From the NCBI RefSeq assembly GCF_001939115.1, contig NZ_MQTZ01000042.1, positions 1 through 64,000 on the forward strand: a stretch of 64,000 nt of DNA, read 5' to 3'. Of the stretch, positions 35,494 through 46,451 are shown piece after piece. Each line of letters opens with the position of its first letter. The first letter of the stretch is position 1. The position numbers were made by a program, and so were the translations under genes. The notes under the pieces were generated by a model. The model saw nothing but the letters and a program-made list of their open reading frames with translations, had not been told where the DNA came from and ran no database searches. The stretch is from Leptolyngbya sp. 'hensonii'. GTDB lineage: Bacteria; Cyanobacteriota; Cyanobacteriia; GCF-001939115.

Positions 35494-35663
35494 GGGTGAG
35501 AGTTAAATAATGGTCAATTTCGCTACAGCACGATCGGCTGTTCATCTCCATCTTAAGCGGTTCATCGGCTCCCATCAGGTTATAGTGAATGTCTTCCCCC
35601 GTGGGCCTCTTTTCCGGCCCCCTCCTGAAGGAGGGATAGCCGCACCAGGAGGGAAGCCAGCCG

Positions 35664-36356
35664 TCAGCAGCCAGCAGAAATCGGCAGCAACCTTTCCAGA
35701 TCCAGGCTTGATGCCACCTGGGCCAGCTTTTCCAGATCGGTGGGGTCATTCAGGTGGGGGAGGGAGCCTAACACCGGGGTAGCGGTTAGGGATTGGATTA
35801 AGTCGATCGGAGCCCAGTTTTCCTGCTCTGATTGGGAACAGGGCTGGACACAGTTGAGAACAATCCCCTTGAGATGAATCCGGGACTGGCGGGCCAGGGC
35901 AACGTTTGCAACCGCCTGGGCGATCGCCCCTAACCGAACGGGCACCACCAGCACCGTGGGCAGTCGCCAATCCCAGGCCAGGTCAGCCACCGTTGTCTCC
36001 CAGGTCACGGGAGAGCCCAGCCCTCCCAGGGCTTCGATCAGCACCCAATCCTTCTTGTGTTGCAACGCCTCCAGGGTTTGCCAGACCTGCTCTAACTCCA
36101 CATGCCGCCCTTCTTGAGCTGCAGCCAGGGGCGGGGCCAGGGGAGCCTGGAAAGCCAGCGGGGTCATTTCCTCAGGGGTTTGATCCAATTGCAGCAGACG
36201 GGTATACAGTTCCCGATCGCCAATCCCCGCTTGAATCGGTTTCATAATCCCGAGGCGTCTGGACTTGCAGTAGGTCTGCCAGTAAGCAGCCAGAGCCAGG
36301 GTTAGGACTGTTTTACCGGCATCTGTGTCGGTAGCTGTAATGAAGAGCACGTTCAA
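35664..36356 (-). CDS. bioD: Dethiobiotin synthetase
   Basis: ATP-dependent ring closure of 7,8-diaminopelargonate to dethiobiotin, the step before BioB. 230 residues with the P-loop ITATDTDAGKTVLT at the N-terminus and the conserved KPIQAG and EALGGLGSP segments. No other bio gene is adjacent; the biotin importer BioY is 13 kb away. The downstream gap to the M20 gene (35494-35663) has an inverted repeat-like GC-rich stretch but nothing certain. Confidence 0.92.
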   Translation of the reverse strand: MNVLFITATDTDAGKTVLTLALAAYWQTYCKSRRLGIMKPIQAGIGDRELYTRLLQLDQTPEEMTPLAFQAPLAPPLAAAQEGRHVELEQVWQTLEALQHKKDWVLIEALGGLGSPVTWETTVADLAWDWRLPTVLVVPVRLGAIAQAVANVALARQSRIHLKGIVLNCVQPCSQSEQENWAPIDLIQSLTATPVLGSLPHLNDPTDLEKLAQVASSLDLERLLPISAGC

Positions 36357-36626
36357 AGGTTACTATCCCGGTTTCTTCGCAAATGAGTATTATAGCTATT
36401 CCCTGGCGGGTGGGGCACCAGGGAGTCAGGAGGGGAGTGGGATGCAGGTTGCGCCCATTGGCTCTGGAACTGTCTGTGATTTGGACTGACCCCTTGAAAA
36501 CATCCTCTTAAGGGCAACTTCGCAAACCTATCCTTTGAGTCAGGGGGTAAGGGAATCAAACCCTTAGGAGGAGGTTCTCCTGGAGAAAGAATTCTGCTCT
36601 CATCCCGACTGAACAGAGCTAGGCGC

Positions 36627-38528
36627 TCAATCCCTTACACTGACATCCAGGGTGTAGCCGCTACCACTGGTCGCAATCACATCAATCTGGTATTCGCCTG
36701 CTACGTCCACCTGACTCTGCCAAGACAGGATCCGGGCCGCATCCTGAATCAACTGGCCATCCGGTCTGCGAATATCCAGGGTGACTGAGCCTTCAATCAC
36801 TTCCACGCTCAGCACTTGACCTTGCTGTACCGTCACCAGATACCGTTTGACCGCCTCCGGGCGGGCTCTACCAGAAACCCGAGTTTGGGTTTTCCCGGCG
36901 GGAAAATCTACCTGGCTGACCTCCACGGTTTCTGGCAGTGACGGACTGGGGGAGAGGTTTGGAGAAGGACTGGCACTGGGGCTTGAGGTTGGGGTCGGGG
37001 TTGGGGTTGGGGCAGGCTCCGCTAGGGCCACTTTGAGTCGATAATCAGCCCGATCGATGCCTTTGACGGGCTTCACCTGAATGGCATAGTCACCCGTAAA
37101 CGGCAAGGTTCCATTCCAGCGATTGACCCGGTTGGCATTGGCATCAACGGGTTCTCCACTGGGGGCAAGCACAGACAGAAGCACCCCCTCGCTAGGGGTG
37201 GAGACATCCAATTGCTGCCCTTCCTGCCCAGAAAAAATGTAGCTCACGGTTTGATTGGCCCGCAAAGATCCATTCACCCGACTGGGCTCCCCCAGGGTTA
37301 ACCGCAAGCGCTGGCTGTAGTTAACCGGGGTGGGACGAACCGTGGGGCTGGGGCTCGCTGGTTTGGGAGATGGGGAAGTCGTTGGAACTGGACTGACCAC
37401 CACGGTCTCCGTTGGTGTGGGTTGGGGCTGGGGCTTCGAGAGCAGGGCACTGACGATCGCCCAGGAGCCAAAGCCTGCGGCCAGGGCCATAGCTGTGCCA
37501 ATGGAAATGACCGCAAGGGGGTCTTCCCAGAAAGACCGCACCTGGGGCGTGGGGATAGTGGAATCGGGTATATTAGCTGCTCCTCTTGGCAGAGGACGCT
37601 GGCCGCCGATCGCCACCGTTGCTGCCTGGGTAACCCCAGCAGCCCCCCCGGTCATCATGGCCGAGGCTGGAGCCACCGGGAGGGCCGGACTGTTCAAGTT
37701 TTGCAGGGCGAACAAGACCTCATCTGCCGACTGGTAGCGATCGGTGGGGGAGGGTTTCAGCATCTGGTTCAGAATCTGAGCCAGCCTAGAGTTGACGGCG
37801 ACCCAGCGTTGCCAGTTCCAGGACAGGGTGCTTTCATTAAAGAGCTCCTGGGGATCTCGACCCGTCAGGAGCACGATCGTCGTTACCGCTAAAGCATACA
37901 GATCACTGCTGGGGAAAGCCCGCCCCGTCTGAATTTGTTCGCTGGGGGCGTAACCTGGTTTACCAACGGTTGTGGCCTGAATGCCCGTATCCGCTTGCTG
38001 AAACCGAGTCGCCAGCTCTTTTACCACCCCGAAATCAATCAAAACCGGCAGGTGATCTTGCTCCCGCAGAATAATATTGTCAGGGGCAATGTCTCGATGA
38101 ATAATGCCCCGGGTATGGATATAGGCCAAAACGGGCAGGAGTTGCTGCAGCAGTTGAACAATCTCCGTTTCTGAGAAAGTGTAGCCCCGGGATTTTCGAG
38201 CATCTAAAATAGCTCGGTAGGTCTGGCCTTCAACATACTCCTGGACCATGAAGAGCCGCTGATCTTGCTCAAAGGTGGCTACAAATTTGGGAATCTGGGG
38301 ATGTTGAATTTGATGCAGGGTCGTGGCTTCCCGCTGAAAGAGCTCACGGGACTTTTCCAGGGCATAGTCCCCATTCTGGGCCGGGATCAATTCCTTCAGG
38401 GCACAGAGTTCGCGAAAGCGCCCCTGATCTTCAGCCAGGTAGGTACGACCAAATCCCCCCTGCCCTAAGACTTCAACAATGCGATAGCGGTTCTGGAGAA
38501 TCGTGCCGATCGGGATAGGTAGTTGCAT
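36627..38528 (-). CDS. Membrane Ser/Thr protein kinase, with two PPC-like external domains
   Basis: 633 residues. Kinase domain 1-280: the glycine loop GQGGFGRTY, the catalytic Lys in ALKE, the HRDIAPDN loop and DFGVVK are intact. A membrane segment lies at about 339-361 (ISIGTAMALAAGFGSWAIVSAL), then a P/T/S-rich linker, and two beta-rich pre-peptidase-type domains (about 408-505 and 535-633), likely outside the cytosol. It follows the second kinase by six bases, so both should be in one transcript. Domain type of the external part is a resemblance call. Confidence 0.9.
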   Translation of the reverse strand: MQLPIPIGTILQNRYRIVEVLGQGGFGRTYLAEDQGRFRELCALKELIPAQNGDYALEKSRELFQREATTLHQIQHPQIPKFVATFEQDQRLFMVQEYVEGQTYRAILDARKSRGYTFSETEIVQLLQQLLPVLAYIHTRGIIHRDIAPDNIILREQDHLPVLIDFGVVKELATRFQQADTGIQATTVGKPGYAPSEQIQTGRAFPSSDLYALAVTTIVLLTGRDPQELFNESTLSWNWQRWVAVNSRLAQILNQMLKPSPTDRYQSADEVLFALQNLNSPALPVAPASAMMTGGAAGVTQAATVAIGGQRPLPRGAANIPDSTIPTPQVRSFWEDPLAVISIGTAMALAAGFGSWAIVSALLSKPQPQPTPTETVVVSPVPTTSPSPKPASPSPTVRPTPVNYSQRLRLTLGEPSRVNGSLRANQTVSYIFSGQEGQQLDVSTPSEGVLLSVLAPSGEPVDANANRVNRWNGTLPFTGDYAIQVKPVKGIDRADYRLKVALAEPAPTPTPTPTSSPSASPSPNLSPSPSLPETVEVSQVDFPAGKTQTRVSGRARPEAVKRYLVTVQQGQVLSVEVIEGSVTLDIRRPDGQLIQDAARILSWQSQVDVAGEYQIDVIATSGSGYTLDVSVRD

Positions 38529-38534
38529 AACGGA

Positions 38535-40154
38535 TCAGTTACTCGGTGCCGGAGAAGCCGATGGTTCAGAAGTCGGCGGGAAGCTGGGTGATGGACTTTC
38601 CGGGAGGGTTGGGTTGCTGGGTAAAGTCGGATTGGGAGTTTGCACCCCAATCTCCAGGGTAAAATCCGTTTCCCGGGCAGCAATGACATCAATTTGATAG
38701 TCTCCCACACGAGTCAGGGCCGGAGATTGCCAGGATCCAACCCCGGTTGCTCCTTCCACGGGTTCACCCCCTGGGTAACGGATATCCAACGTCACAGCTC
38801 CCTTTAGAATAGCAACAGTCAGCACCTGCCCATCTCTCCCATTGATCAGATAACGTTTGACCTTACCCATGGCCGTGCGCCCGGAAGCTTGCACCTTAGC
38901 CTGATTGGGAGGAACATTGAGGGATTCAGTTTCCACGATCGGGCTCGGAGTTGCACTGGGGGATTCGCTGGGGGACTGGGTTGGCGGCGGAGTGGGCGAA
39001 TTTCCTGGAGCTGGTCCAAACGTAACTGTTTCTGTTGCCACCGGACTGGGTGATTTCTTAACGCTACTGTCTTTGAGGATAGAGTTGATGAAAAACCAGG
39101 GGGTAAAGGCCAGTAACAGAAAGGCCCCGATGCCCAGAGACCAGCCCAGCCAGGGATTGGATTGGCGACGGGGTGGGGGCGGAGCAGGCCGGGTGGCTGT
39201 TGGCCGCCGCACAGGCTGCACAGAAGCCCCTGCCTTGCCGGTAATATTCGTCGCTCCCCCCTGAAGGGTGGTGGGCTTAGAATCCGGGGCGATGGCTGGC
39301 TGCACCAGACCGGTCAACGATCGCAGGGTCTGGGCCACTTCGGTCGCTGACTGGTAGCGGTTGGTTGGCTTGGGACTCAGCATTTTATTGATCAATTGAA
39401 TCAGCAGGGGGCTGAGGCTCGGTACCCGATGATGCCAATGCCAGGTCAGGGTGGTTTCATCCAGCATGGATTGGGGGCTCTGCCCCGTCAGCAAAACCAC
39501 ACAGGTCACAGCCAGAGCATACAGATCACTGTTGGGATAGGCTTTGCCAGTTTGTAATTGCTCACTGGGTGCAAACCCCAGCTTGCCTACAGTGGTGCCT
39601 TGGGTGACTTGCCCCGCCGCACCCTGGACCTGGCTGGCAATCTCTTTCACGACCCCAAAATCAATCAATACGGGCAGACGATCGCGCTCCCGCAGCATGA
39701 TGTTGTCTGGTGAAATATCTCGGTGAATAATGCCTTTCCCATGGATGTAGGCCAGGATGGGCAACATTTGCTGGAGCAGATGAATAATTTCCTGCTCAGA
39801 GAACGCCTGGGCCTGTTCCATCCGTTCCTCCAGCAGTTTGCTGTAGGTCTTACCCTCGACAAAATCCTGGACAAAGAAAAGACGACGCCCTTGCTCGAAG
39901 GTAGCTCGAAACCGAGGAATCTGAGGATGTTCAATTTGATACAAAGTAGCGGCTTCCCGCTGGAACAGTTCTTTGGACTTCTCCAGCGCATAGGTGTCCC
40001 CCTGAACTGGAATAAATTCTTTGACCACACAGCGCTCATTAAAGCGTCCCTGGTCTTCAGCCAGGTAGGTCCGGCCAAAACCACCCTGTCCTAAAACTTT
40101 GACCAGACGGTAGTGGCCTTGCAGAACAGTTCCATTTGGGATTGGCGGTTGCAT
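38535..40154 (-). CDS. Membrane Ser/Thr protein kinase, with one PPC-like external domain
   Basis: 539 residues, close paralogue of the gene that follows. Kinase domain 1-275: GQGGFGRTYLAED, catalytic Lys in CVVKE, HRDISPDN and DFGVVK. A membrane segment lies at about 335-355 (WLGWSLGIGAFLLLAFTPWFF), then a proline-rich linker and one beta domain (VKRYLINGRDGQVLTVAI, TLDIRYPGGEP), which matches the last domain of the neighbour. The C-terminal 20 residues are Ser/Pro-rich. It starts first in the operon; promoter in 40155-40386. Confidence 0.9.
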   Translation of the reverse strand: MQPPIPNGTVLQGHYRLVKVLGQGGFGRTYLAEDQGRFNERCVVKEFIPVQGDTYALEKSKELFQREAATLYQIEHPQIPRFRATFEQGRRLFFVQDFVEGKTYSKLLEERMEQAQAFSEQEIIHLLQQMLPILAYIHGKGIIHRDISPDNIMLRERDRLPVLIDFGVVKEIASQVQGAAGQVTQGTTVGKLGFAPSEQLQTGKAYPNSDLYALAVTCVVLLTGQSPQSMLDETTLTWHWHHRVPSLSPLLIQLINKMLSPKPTNRYQSATEVAQTLRSLTGLVQPAIAPDSKPTTLQGGATNITGKAGASVQPVRRPTATRPAPPPPRRQSNPWLGWSLGIGAFLLLAFTPWFFINSILKDSSVKKSPSPVATETVTFGPAPGNSPTPPPTQSPSESPSATPSPIVETESLNVPPNQAKVQASGRTAMGKVKRYLINGRDGQVLTVAILKGAVTLDIRYPGGEPVEGATGVGSWQSPALTRVGDYQIDVIAARETDFTLEIGVQTPNPTLPSNPTLPESPSPSFPPTSEPSASPAPSN

Positions 40155-40386
40155 GGCAGAAATCCGATGAAATTTTGTGTGATTAAGAAATATAACCTAT
40201 CCAGAGCATCGGACTAACAGGCGTAGCAGGGTGATTTTCCAGGGGGATTACCCCTAGATCAATCAGACGACCCATGCTTCATATCCATTCGCTCATTAAA
40301 CCTATGATTCCACTAAAAACAGGAATTATAGTCACTCTGATTTGCTGGACCACTCCGATCGTCCCCACCCATTTTACCGAAGGCGG

Positions 40387-41523
40387 TTAAGCCGGATGGA
40401 AGTAGAAAGCGGCTCCCAGGACAATGTAAGTAGCCAGGAGAAGGGTTCCTTCCAGCCAGTTGGACCGGCCATCCAGGCTGATCAAATTGGCGATCGTCAC
40501 TGCAATAATCACAGCCACCACCTCAAAGGGGTTGAAGTTCAGATCCATGGGTTGGCCGATCGCCTGCCCAACCAGCACCAGAATTGGGGCCACCAGCAGC
40601 GCCACCAGCAGGCTGGACCCCATCGCCACGGAAACAGACAGATCCATATTATTTTTGATCGCAACACTGACGGCTGTGACATATTCTGCTGCGCCCCCCA
40701 CCAGAGGCAGCAAAATCACACCGGTAAACAGGGCCGTTAACCCCAGACCCTGGGTCACCTCTTCCACCACCCCGACAAAAATCTCTGATTCAAAGGCAAC
40801 CGCGATGGTCGCGACCACCAGAACTCCGATCCACAGGGGCAGATTCGGCTTATGCTCATGCTCTCCTTCCCCGGAATCCGCTCCCGCTTCTTCCAGCTCC
40901 ACCTTACTGACGTCATACAGATAGCTGTGGGTCTTGAGGGAAAACAGGAGGGTCAGGGCATAAACCGCAATCAGGACCACAGCCGTTGTGACGGAGAGGC
41001 TCGCGATCGCTGCCTGTTCCACCCCACTGGTCACCCCGCTGGTGGTAAAGATCACCATAGCAGGTAAGACAATCGCAATTACGGCCAGGGTCATGGTCGA
41101 TCCATTGACCCGGGCCACCACCGGCTTGAACTCCTGTTCCTTGTAACGCAAGCCCCCCAGAAACATAGACAGCCCCATGACTAGGAGCAGATTGCTGATA
41201 ATTGTGCCGGTAATACTGGCTTTGACAATATCCACCAATCCTTCTTTCAGGGCCACCAAGGCAATGATCAACTCAGTTGCATTGCCAAAGAGGGCATTCA
41301 GCAGCCCCCCCACCGAAGGACCAGCCACCAGCGCCACCTCCTCAGTCGCCGTACTCAGCCAGATGGCCAAGGGCACGATCGCGAGCGCGGACGTGAAGAA
41401 TATCACCAGAGGGCTCCAGTGCAGATGCTCTGCAGCCAGAGAGATCGGAACAAAGATCAACAGACCGATGGAAAGAATTTTTCTGATTGCCATGGGAAAT
41501 TGGGCTACAAAATTCACAGGCAT
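40387..41523 (-). CDS. Ca2+/H+ antiporter (CAX family)
   Basis: 378 residues, eleven or so membrane helices in two homologous halves. The cation-binding motifs are GNATELIIALVAL in the first half and GGAAEYVTAVSVAIK in the second. An acidic loop (VELEEAGADSGEGEHEHK) separates the halves. Exports cytosolic calcium in exchange for protons in the plasma membrane, by family. The alanine racemase gene precedes it on the same strand; the 15-bp spacing suggests cotranscription. Confidence 0.9.
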   Translation of the reverse strand: MPVNFVAQFPMAIRKILSIGLLIFVPISLAAEHLHWSPLVIFFTSALAIVPLAIWLSTATEEVALVAGPSVGGLLNALFGNATELIIALVALKEGLVDIVKASITGTIISNLLLVMGLSMFLGGLRYKEQEFKPVVARVNGSTMTLAVIAIVLPAMVIFTTSGVTSGVEQAAIASLSVTTAVVLIAVYALTLLFSLKTHSYLYDVSKVELEEAGADSGEGEHEHKPNLPLWIGVLVVATIAVAFESEIFVGVVEEVTQGLGLTALFTGVILLPLVGGAAEYVTAVSVAIKNNMDLSVSVAMGSSLLVALLVAPILVLVGQAIGQPMDLNFNPFEVVAVIIAVTIANLISLDGRSNWLEGTLLLATYIVLGAAFYFHPA

Positions 41524-41538
41524 TGTAACCCATGGGGG

Positions 41539-42738
41539 TCAGGATAGTTCCCCGATCGCGACCCGGGGCAACCGGTGTTTGAACCCACAGAGAATTTCCC
41601 AGGAAATGGTTCCCAGGTTATTCGCCCAGTCATCCGCTGAGATCCGATCGTGGCCCTCCTGCCCCAGGAGGGTCACCACTTCCCCCTCCTGGACATCGGG
41701 AATCTGGTTCACATCCAGCATCAACTGATCCATGGTGATGGCTCCGATCTGAGGAATCCGTTGGCCCCGGACCAAAACGGTCATCTGGCCTGAGAGATTG
41801 CGGGGAACCCCATCTGCGTAGCCGATCCCCACCACAGCCAGCCGGGTTTCCCGATCGGCCATAAATCGGTAGCCATAACTCACCCCCATCCCGGCTGGAA
41901 TGGTTTTGACCTGGGTGATCCGGGCTTTCACTTGCATCACCGGGCGCAGCTCGATCGTCCCTCTCAGATGTACTGCTGGATAGAGACCATACACTGCCAG
42001 CCCCACCCGGACCATATCGTAGTGGAGCGCGTGATCGGCCAGGGCCGCAGCAGAATTGGCTAGATGCAGGCAAGGAACCGCAATACCAGCGGCTCGAATT
42101 TGTCCGATCGCCTGGTCGAAGCGACTCTGCTGCAAGCCCATCACCGTTGGGTCAGGGCTGTCTGCTGTTGCTAGGTGGGAGTAAATCCCAGCAATCTGCA
42201 AGTTTGGGATACAGTCTACCAACCGGGCAAATTCCACTGCCTCTGTCCAGGAGGTACCCAGGCGAGACATGCCCGTGTCCAGTTTCAGATGAACCGGCAA
42301 CGCTCCTGGATAGGGCATGGCCTCTAAAGCCTCAGCAAAAATTAGCGCCTGCTTCGGACTGCAAAGGGTAGGCTGGAGTGCTCCGCCCGCGATCGCCCGG
42401 ACTTGCTCATGGGTATAGGTTCCCCCCAGGAGCAGAATCGGGGCTTCAATGCCTGCTTCCCGTAGTTCCAGGCCCTCCATAATCGTCGCGACCCCCAGCC
42501 ACGTTGCCCCCTGCTGGAGAGCAGTCTGGGCGATCGTCACGGCACCATGGCCATAGGCATCTGCTTTGACCACTGCCATCAAGGCCGTGGTGGGAGCCAA
42601 ACTCTGGCGTAACTGACGCACATTGTGGGCTACTGCGGCCAGATCAATCTCGACCCAGGCCCGCTGGGTCGCCGAACAATTCAGCTTGACCACCGATCTG
42701 GATGATGTAGCGTCTGGGCTCGACTGCCAACTCAACAT
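41539..42738 (-). CDS. alr: Alanine racemase
   Basis: PLP enzyme making D-alanine for peptidoglycan. The PLP Lys is in VVKADAYGHG (about residue 59), and the second catalytic Tyr is expected near GVSYGYRFMAD (about 285). 399 residues, slightly longer than usual because of about 20 N-terminal residues (MLSWQSSPDATSSRSVVKL); the family proper begins at RAWVEIDLAAVAHN. Start by ATG at 42738. Followed by the Ca2+/H+ antiporter gene at 15 bp. Confidence 0.94.
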   Translation of the reverse strand: MLSWQSSPDATSSRSVVKLNCSATQRAWVEIDLAAVAHNVRQLRQSLAPTTALMAVVKADAYGHGAVTIAQTALQQGATWLGVATIMEGLELREAGIEAPILLLGGTYTHEQVRAIAGGALQPTLCSPKQALIFAEALEAMPYPGALPVHLKLDTGMSRLGTSWTEAVEFARLVDCIPNLQIAGIYSHLATADSPDPTVMGLQQSRFDQAIGQIRAAGIAVPCLHLANSAAALADHALHYDMVRVGLAVYGLYPAVHLRGTIELRPVMQVKARITQVKTIPAGMGVSYGYRFMADRETRLAVVGIGYADGVPRNLSGQMTVLVRGQRIPQIGAITMDQLMLDVNQIPDVQEGEVVTLLGQEGHDRISADDWANNLGTISWEILCGFKHRLPRVAIGELS

Positions 42739-43235
42739 TTCCCCTCACTCCTACCATCACGCTCAACACCCCCATGGAGCGAAACTGAAATAAGGTGGGG
42801 GTTGGGGGCTTTTGCTGGCACAACACTTCGCAAACACTCCCAATCAAGGGGCAGCACCCTTTCACCCCAATTGTTCATCTTTTTGAGTTCGTCATCCTTG
42901 GGTTGTTGACCATGCTACCTGCAAATTCAATGAGTAGAAAGCCCTATTAGGATTGTCATTAGTCAGGGGGCATTAGTTATTAGCTGGATCCCCTCTTGGA
43001 CGCAGAGACTATTCATTCTGGGAAGGTAAAGAGCTTGGACCAGGGAGTTCGATCGAGGCTCCAGGTCCGTGCGATCGATCGCTGTCCCTGCCGCAGATCA
43101 GCCTAGGGGGTTTCTCCCCAGGGGGGAAGTCCGGGATGGGTCTGCTGGGGCACCCAGGCAAAAATGACGAATGACGAATGACAAAAAAGAGCGAGATTGC
43201 TCTCGCTCCTGTCATTGCATCGTGAGTTAATAGGC
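42739..43235. other. Gap between alr and prk
   Basis: 497 bp, GC-rich, with the prk terminator (43183-43208) and repeated ATGACGA units just beyond it. The promoter of alr must lie at its left side. No gene seen. Confidence 0.6.
43183..43208 (-). terminator. prk intrinsic terminator
   Basis: Read on the minus strand: GAGCGAGA, loop GCAA, TCTCGCTC, then six T. 27 bp after the prk stop codon. Confidence 0.85.
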
Positions 43236-44240
43236 TTAGACGTTAACAGCAACCTTCGCCACCTTGGAGGTGACCCGTTCGTAGGTTGCGCGCATTTTTA
43301 GACCGGTTAGGACCTGGAACAGACCGGTACCGTTGTTGGAACCAGGGTATTCCCGGTGCTGCAGTAACAGGTGGGTCAGTTCACCCTCGTACTTGGTTGA
43401 GAGATTGCTAAGGTGCTTCTCAATGTAAATGACCTCTTCCAGGTTATCGAACTGGCCATCCACTTCCAGGGTGGAAACGCTGTGGCCGTAATAGTTGTCC
43501 GGCCCATAGAACATGCGGATGCCGGGATAGGAACAGGTCAACTTGCGCCCGCAGGGAATCCAGTCGATCGTGGAGCCTTCATCAAACAGGTAAGCCGGTT
43601 CAAACCCTTCGACATTATCCCGCTGGATCATCTGCACCCGTAGCACCTTCTTCTCCTGATCATCGGGAATCAGACGGGTCGTCATCACCCGCAGCACCAC
43701 ATCAGCATACTGTTTCTGAGGATCGATGTAGGCCGAGAAGTCAGGACGACGGGCATTGATTGCAGCCAGAACATCTTCATACCGGTGGCCACGCTCGGCC
43801 ATATCCCGCTGGATCTTCCAGGCAATTTTCACATCATCTGTAATATCCAGATAAACGCTAAAGTCAAGCAGCCCCCGGACCCGCTCATCATAGAGCGGAT
43901 GCAGCCCTTCAATCACCACTACATGATTGGGATGAACTAGCTCGGGAGGATCAATCATCCCAGTTTCGTGGTTGTAAATCGGCTTGTTAATGACTTCCCC
44001 ACTTTTCAGGGCCTTGACCTGTTCATACATCAGATCAAAGTTATTCGCCCTCGGATCCAGAGCTGTAATTCCTGTTTCTTTCCGTTGCTTCCGATCCAGA
44101 CTGTGGTAATCATCGAGGCAGATAACCGTGACGAAATCTTCCCCAAACAAATCTGTAATCCGCCGTAGAAAAGTGGATTTTCCACAACCGGAGTCTCCGG
44201 CAACGCCAATTAGTACCACACGGTCTGGCTTCATGGTCAT
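43236..44240 (-). CDS. prk: Phosphoribulokinase
   Basis: Calvin-cycle enzyme that makes ribulose 1,5-bisphosphate from ribulose 5-phosphate with ATP. 334 residues. The P-loop GDSGCGKST carries Cys19; Cys41 is in VICLDDYHS. This is the thioredoxin-regulated pair that CP12 and GAPDH exploit. A further pair, CGRKLTC, near residue 230-236, is also conserved in plant and cyanobacterial enzymes. Catalytic Asp in CLDDYH. Start ATG at 44240. Divergent from petH with a long upstream gap. Confidence 0.97.
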   Translation of the reverse strand: MTMKPDRVVLIGVAGDSGCGKSTFLRRITDLFGEDFVTVICLDDYHSLDRKQRKETGITALDPRANNFDLMYEQVKALKSGEVINKPIYNHETGMIDPPELVHPNHVVVIEGLHPLYDERVRGLLDFSVYLDITDDVKIAWKIQRDMAERGHRYEDVLAAINARRPDFSAYIDPQKQYADVVLRVMTTRLIPDDQEKKVLRVQMIQRDNVEGFEPAYLFDEGSTIDWIPCGRKLTCSYPGIRMFYGPDNYYGHSVSTLEVDGQFDNLEEVIYIEKHLSNLSTKYEGELTHLLLQHREYPGSNNGTGLFQVLTGLKMRATYERVTSKVAKVAVNV

Positions 44241-46346
<2,106 letters not shown>

Positions 46347-46380
46347 AGACCGAACATTCAATCACAGTCTTGATTTCATC

Positions 46381-46417
46381 TGTAGGGGCGCGATCATCGT
46401 GCCCCTACATGTTTTTT
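46381..46417 (+). terminator. petH terminator
   Basis: TGTAGGGGC and GCCCCTACA arms (46381-46389 and 46401-46409) around an almost palindromic 11-base centre, followed by TGTTTTTT. 35 bp behind the petH stop. Confidence 0.8.
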
Positions 46418-46451
46418 CGATCGAATCAGAAGACTCGGTATAAGCCCTAAA

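Noticed and set aside
36535-36610. tRNA-like stretch on the minus strand: GCTC/GAGC D-stem-like arms and AAGGG-TTTGATT-CCCTT like a T-arm
   Set aside because: The acceptor arms do not pair and there is no proper anticodon stem, so it is not a functional tRNA.
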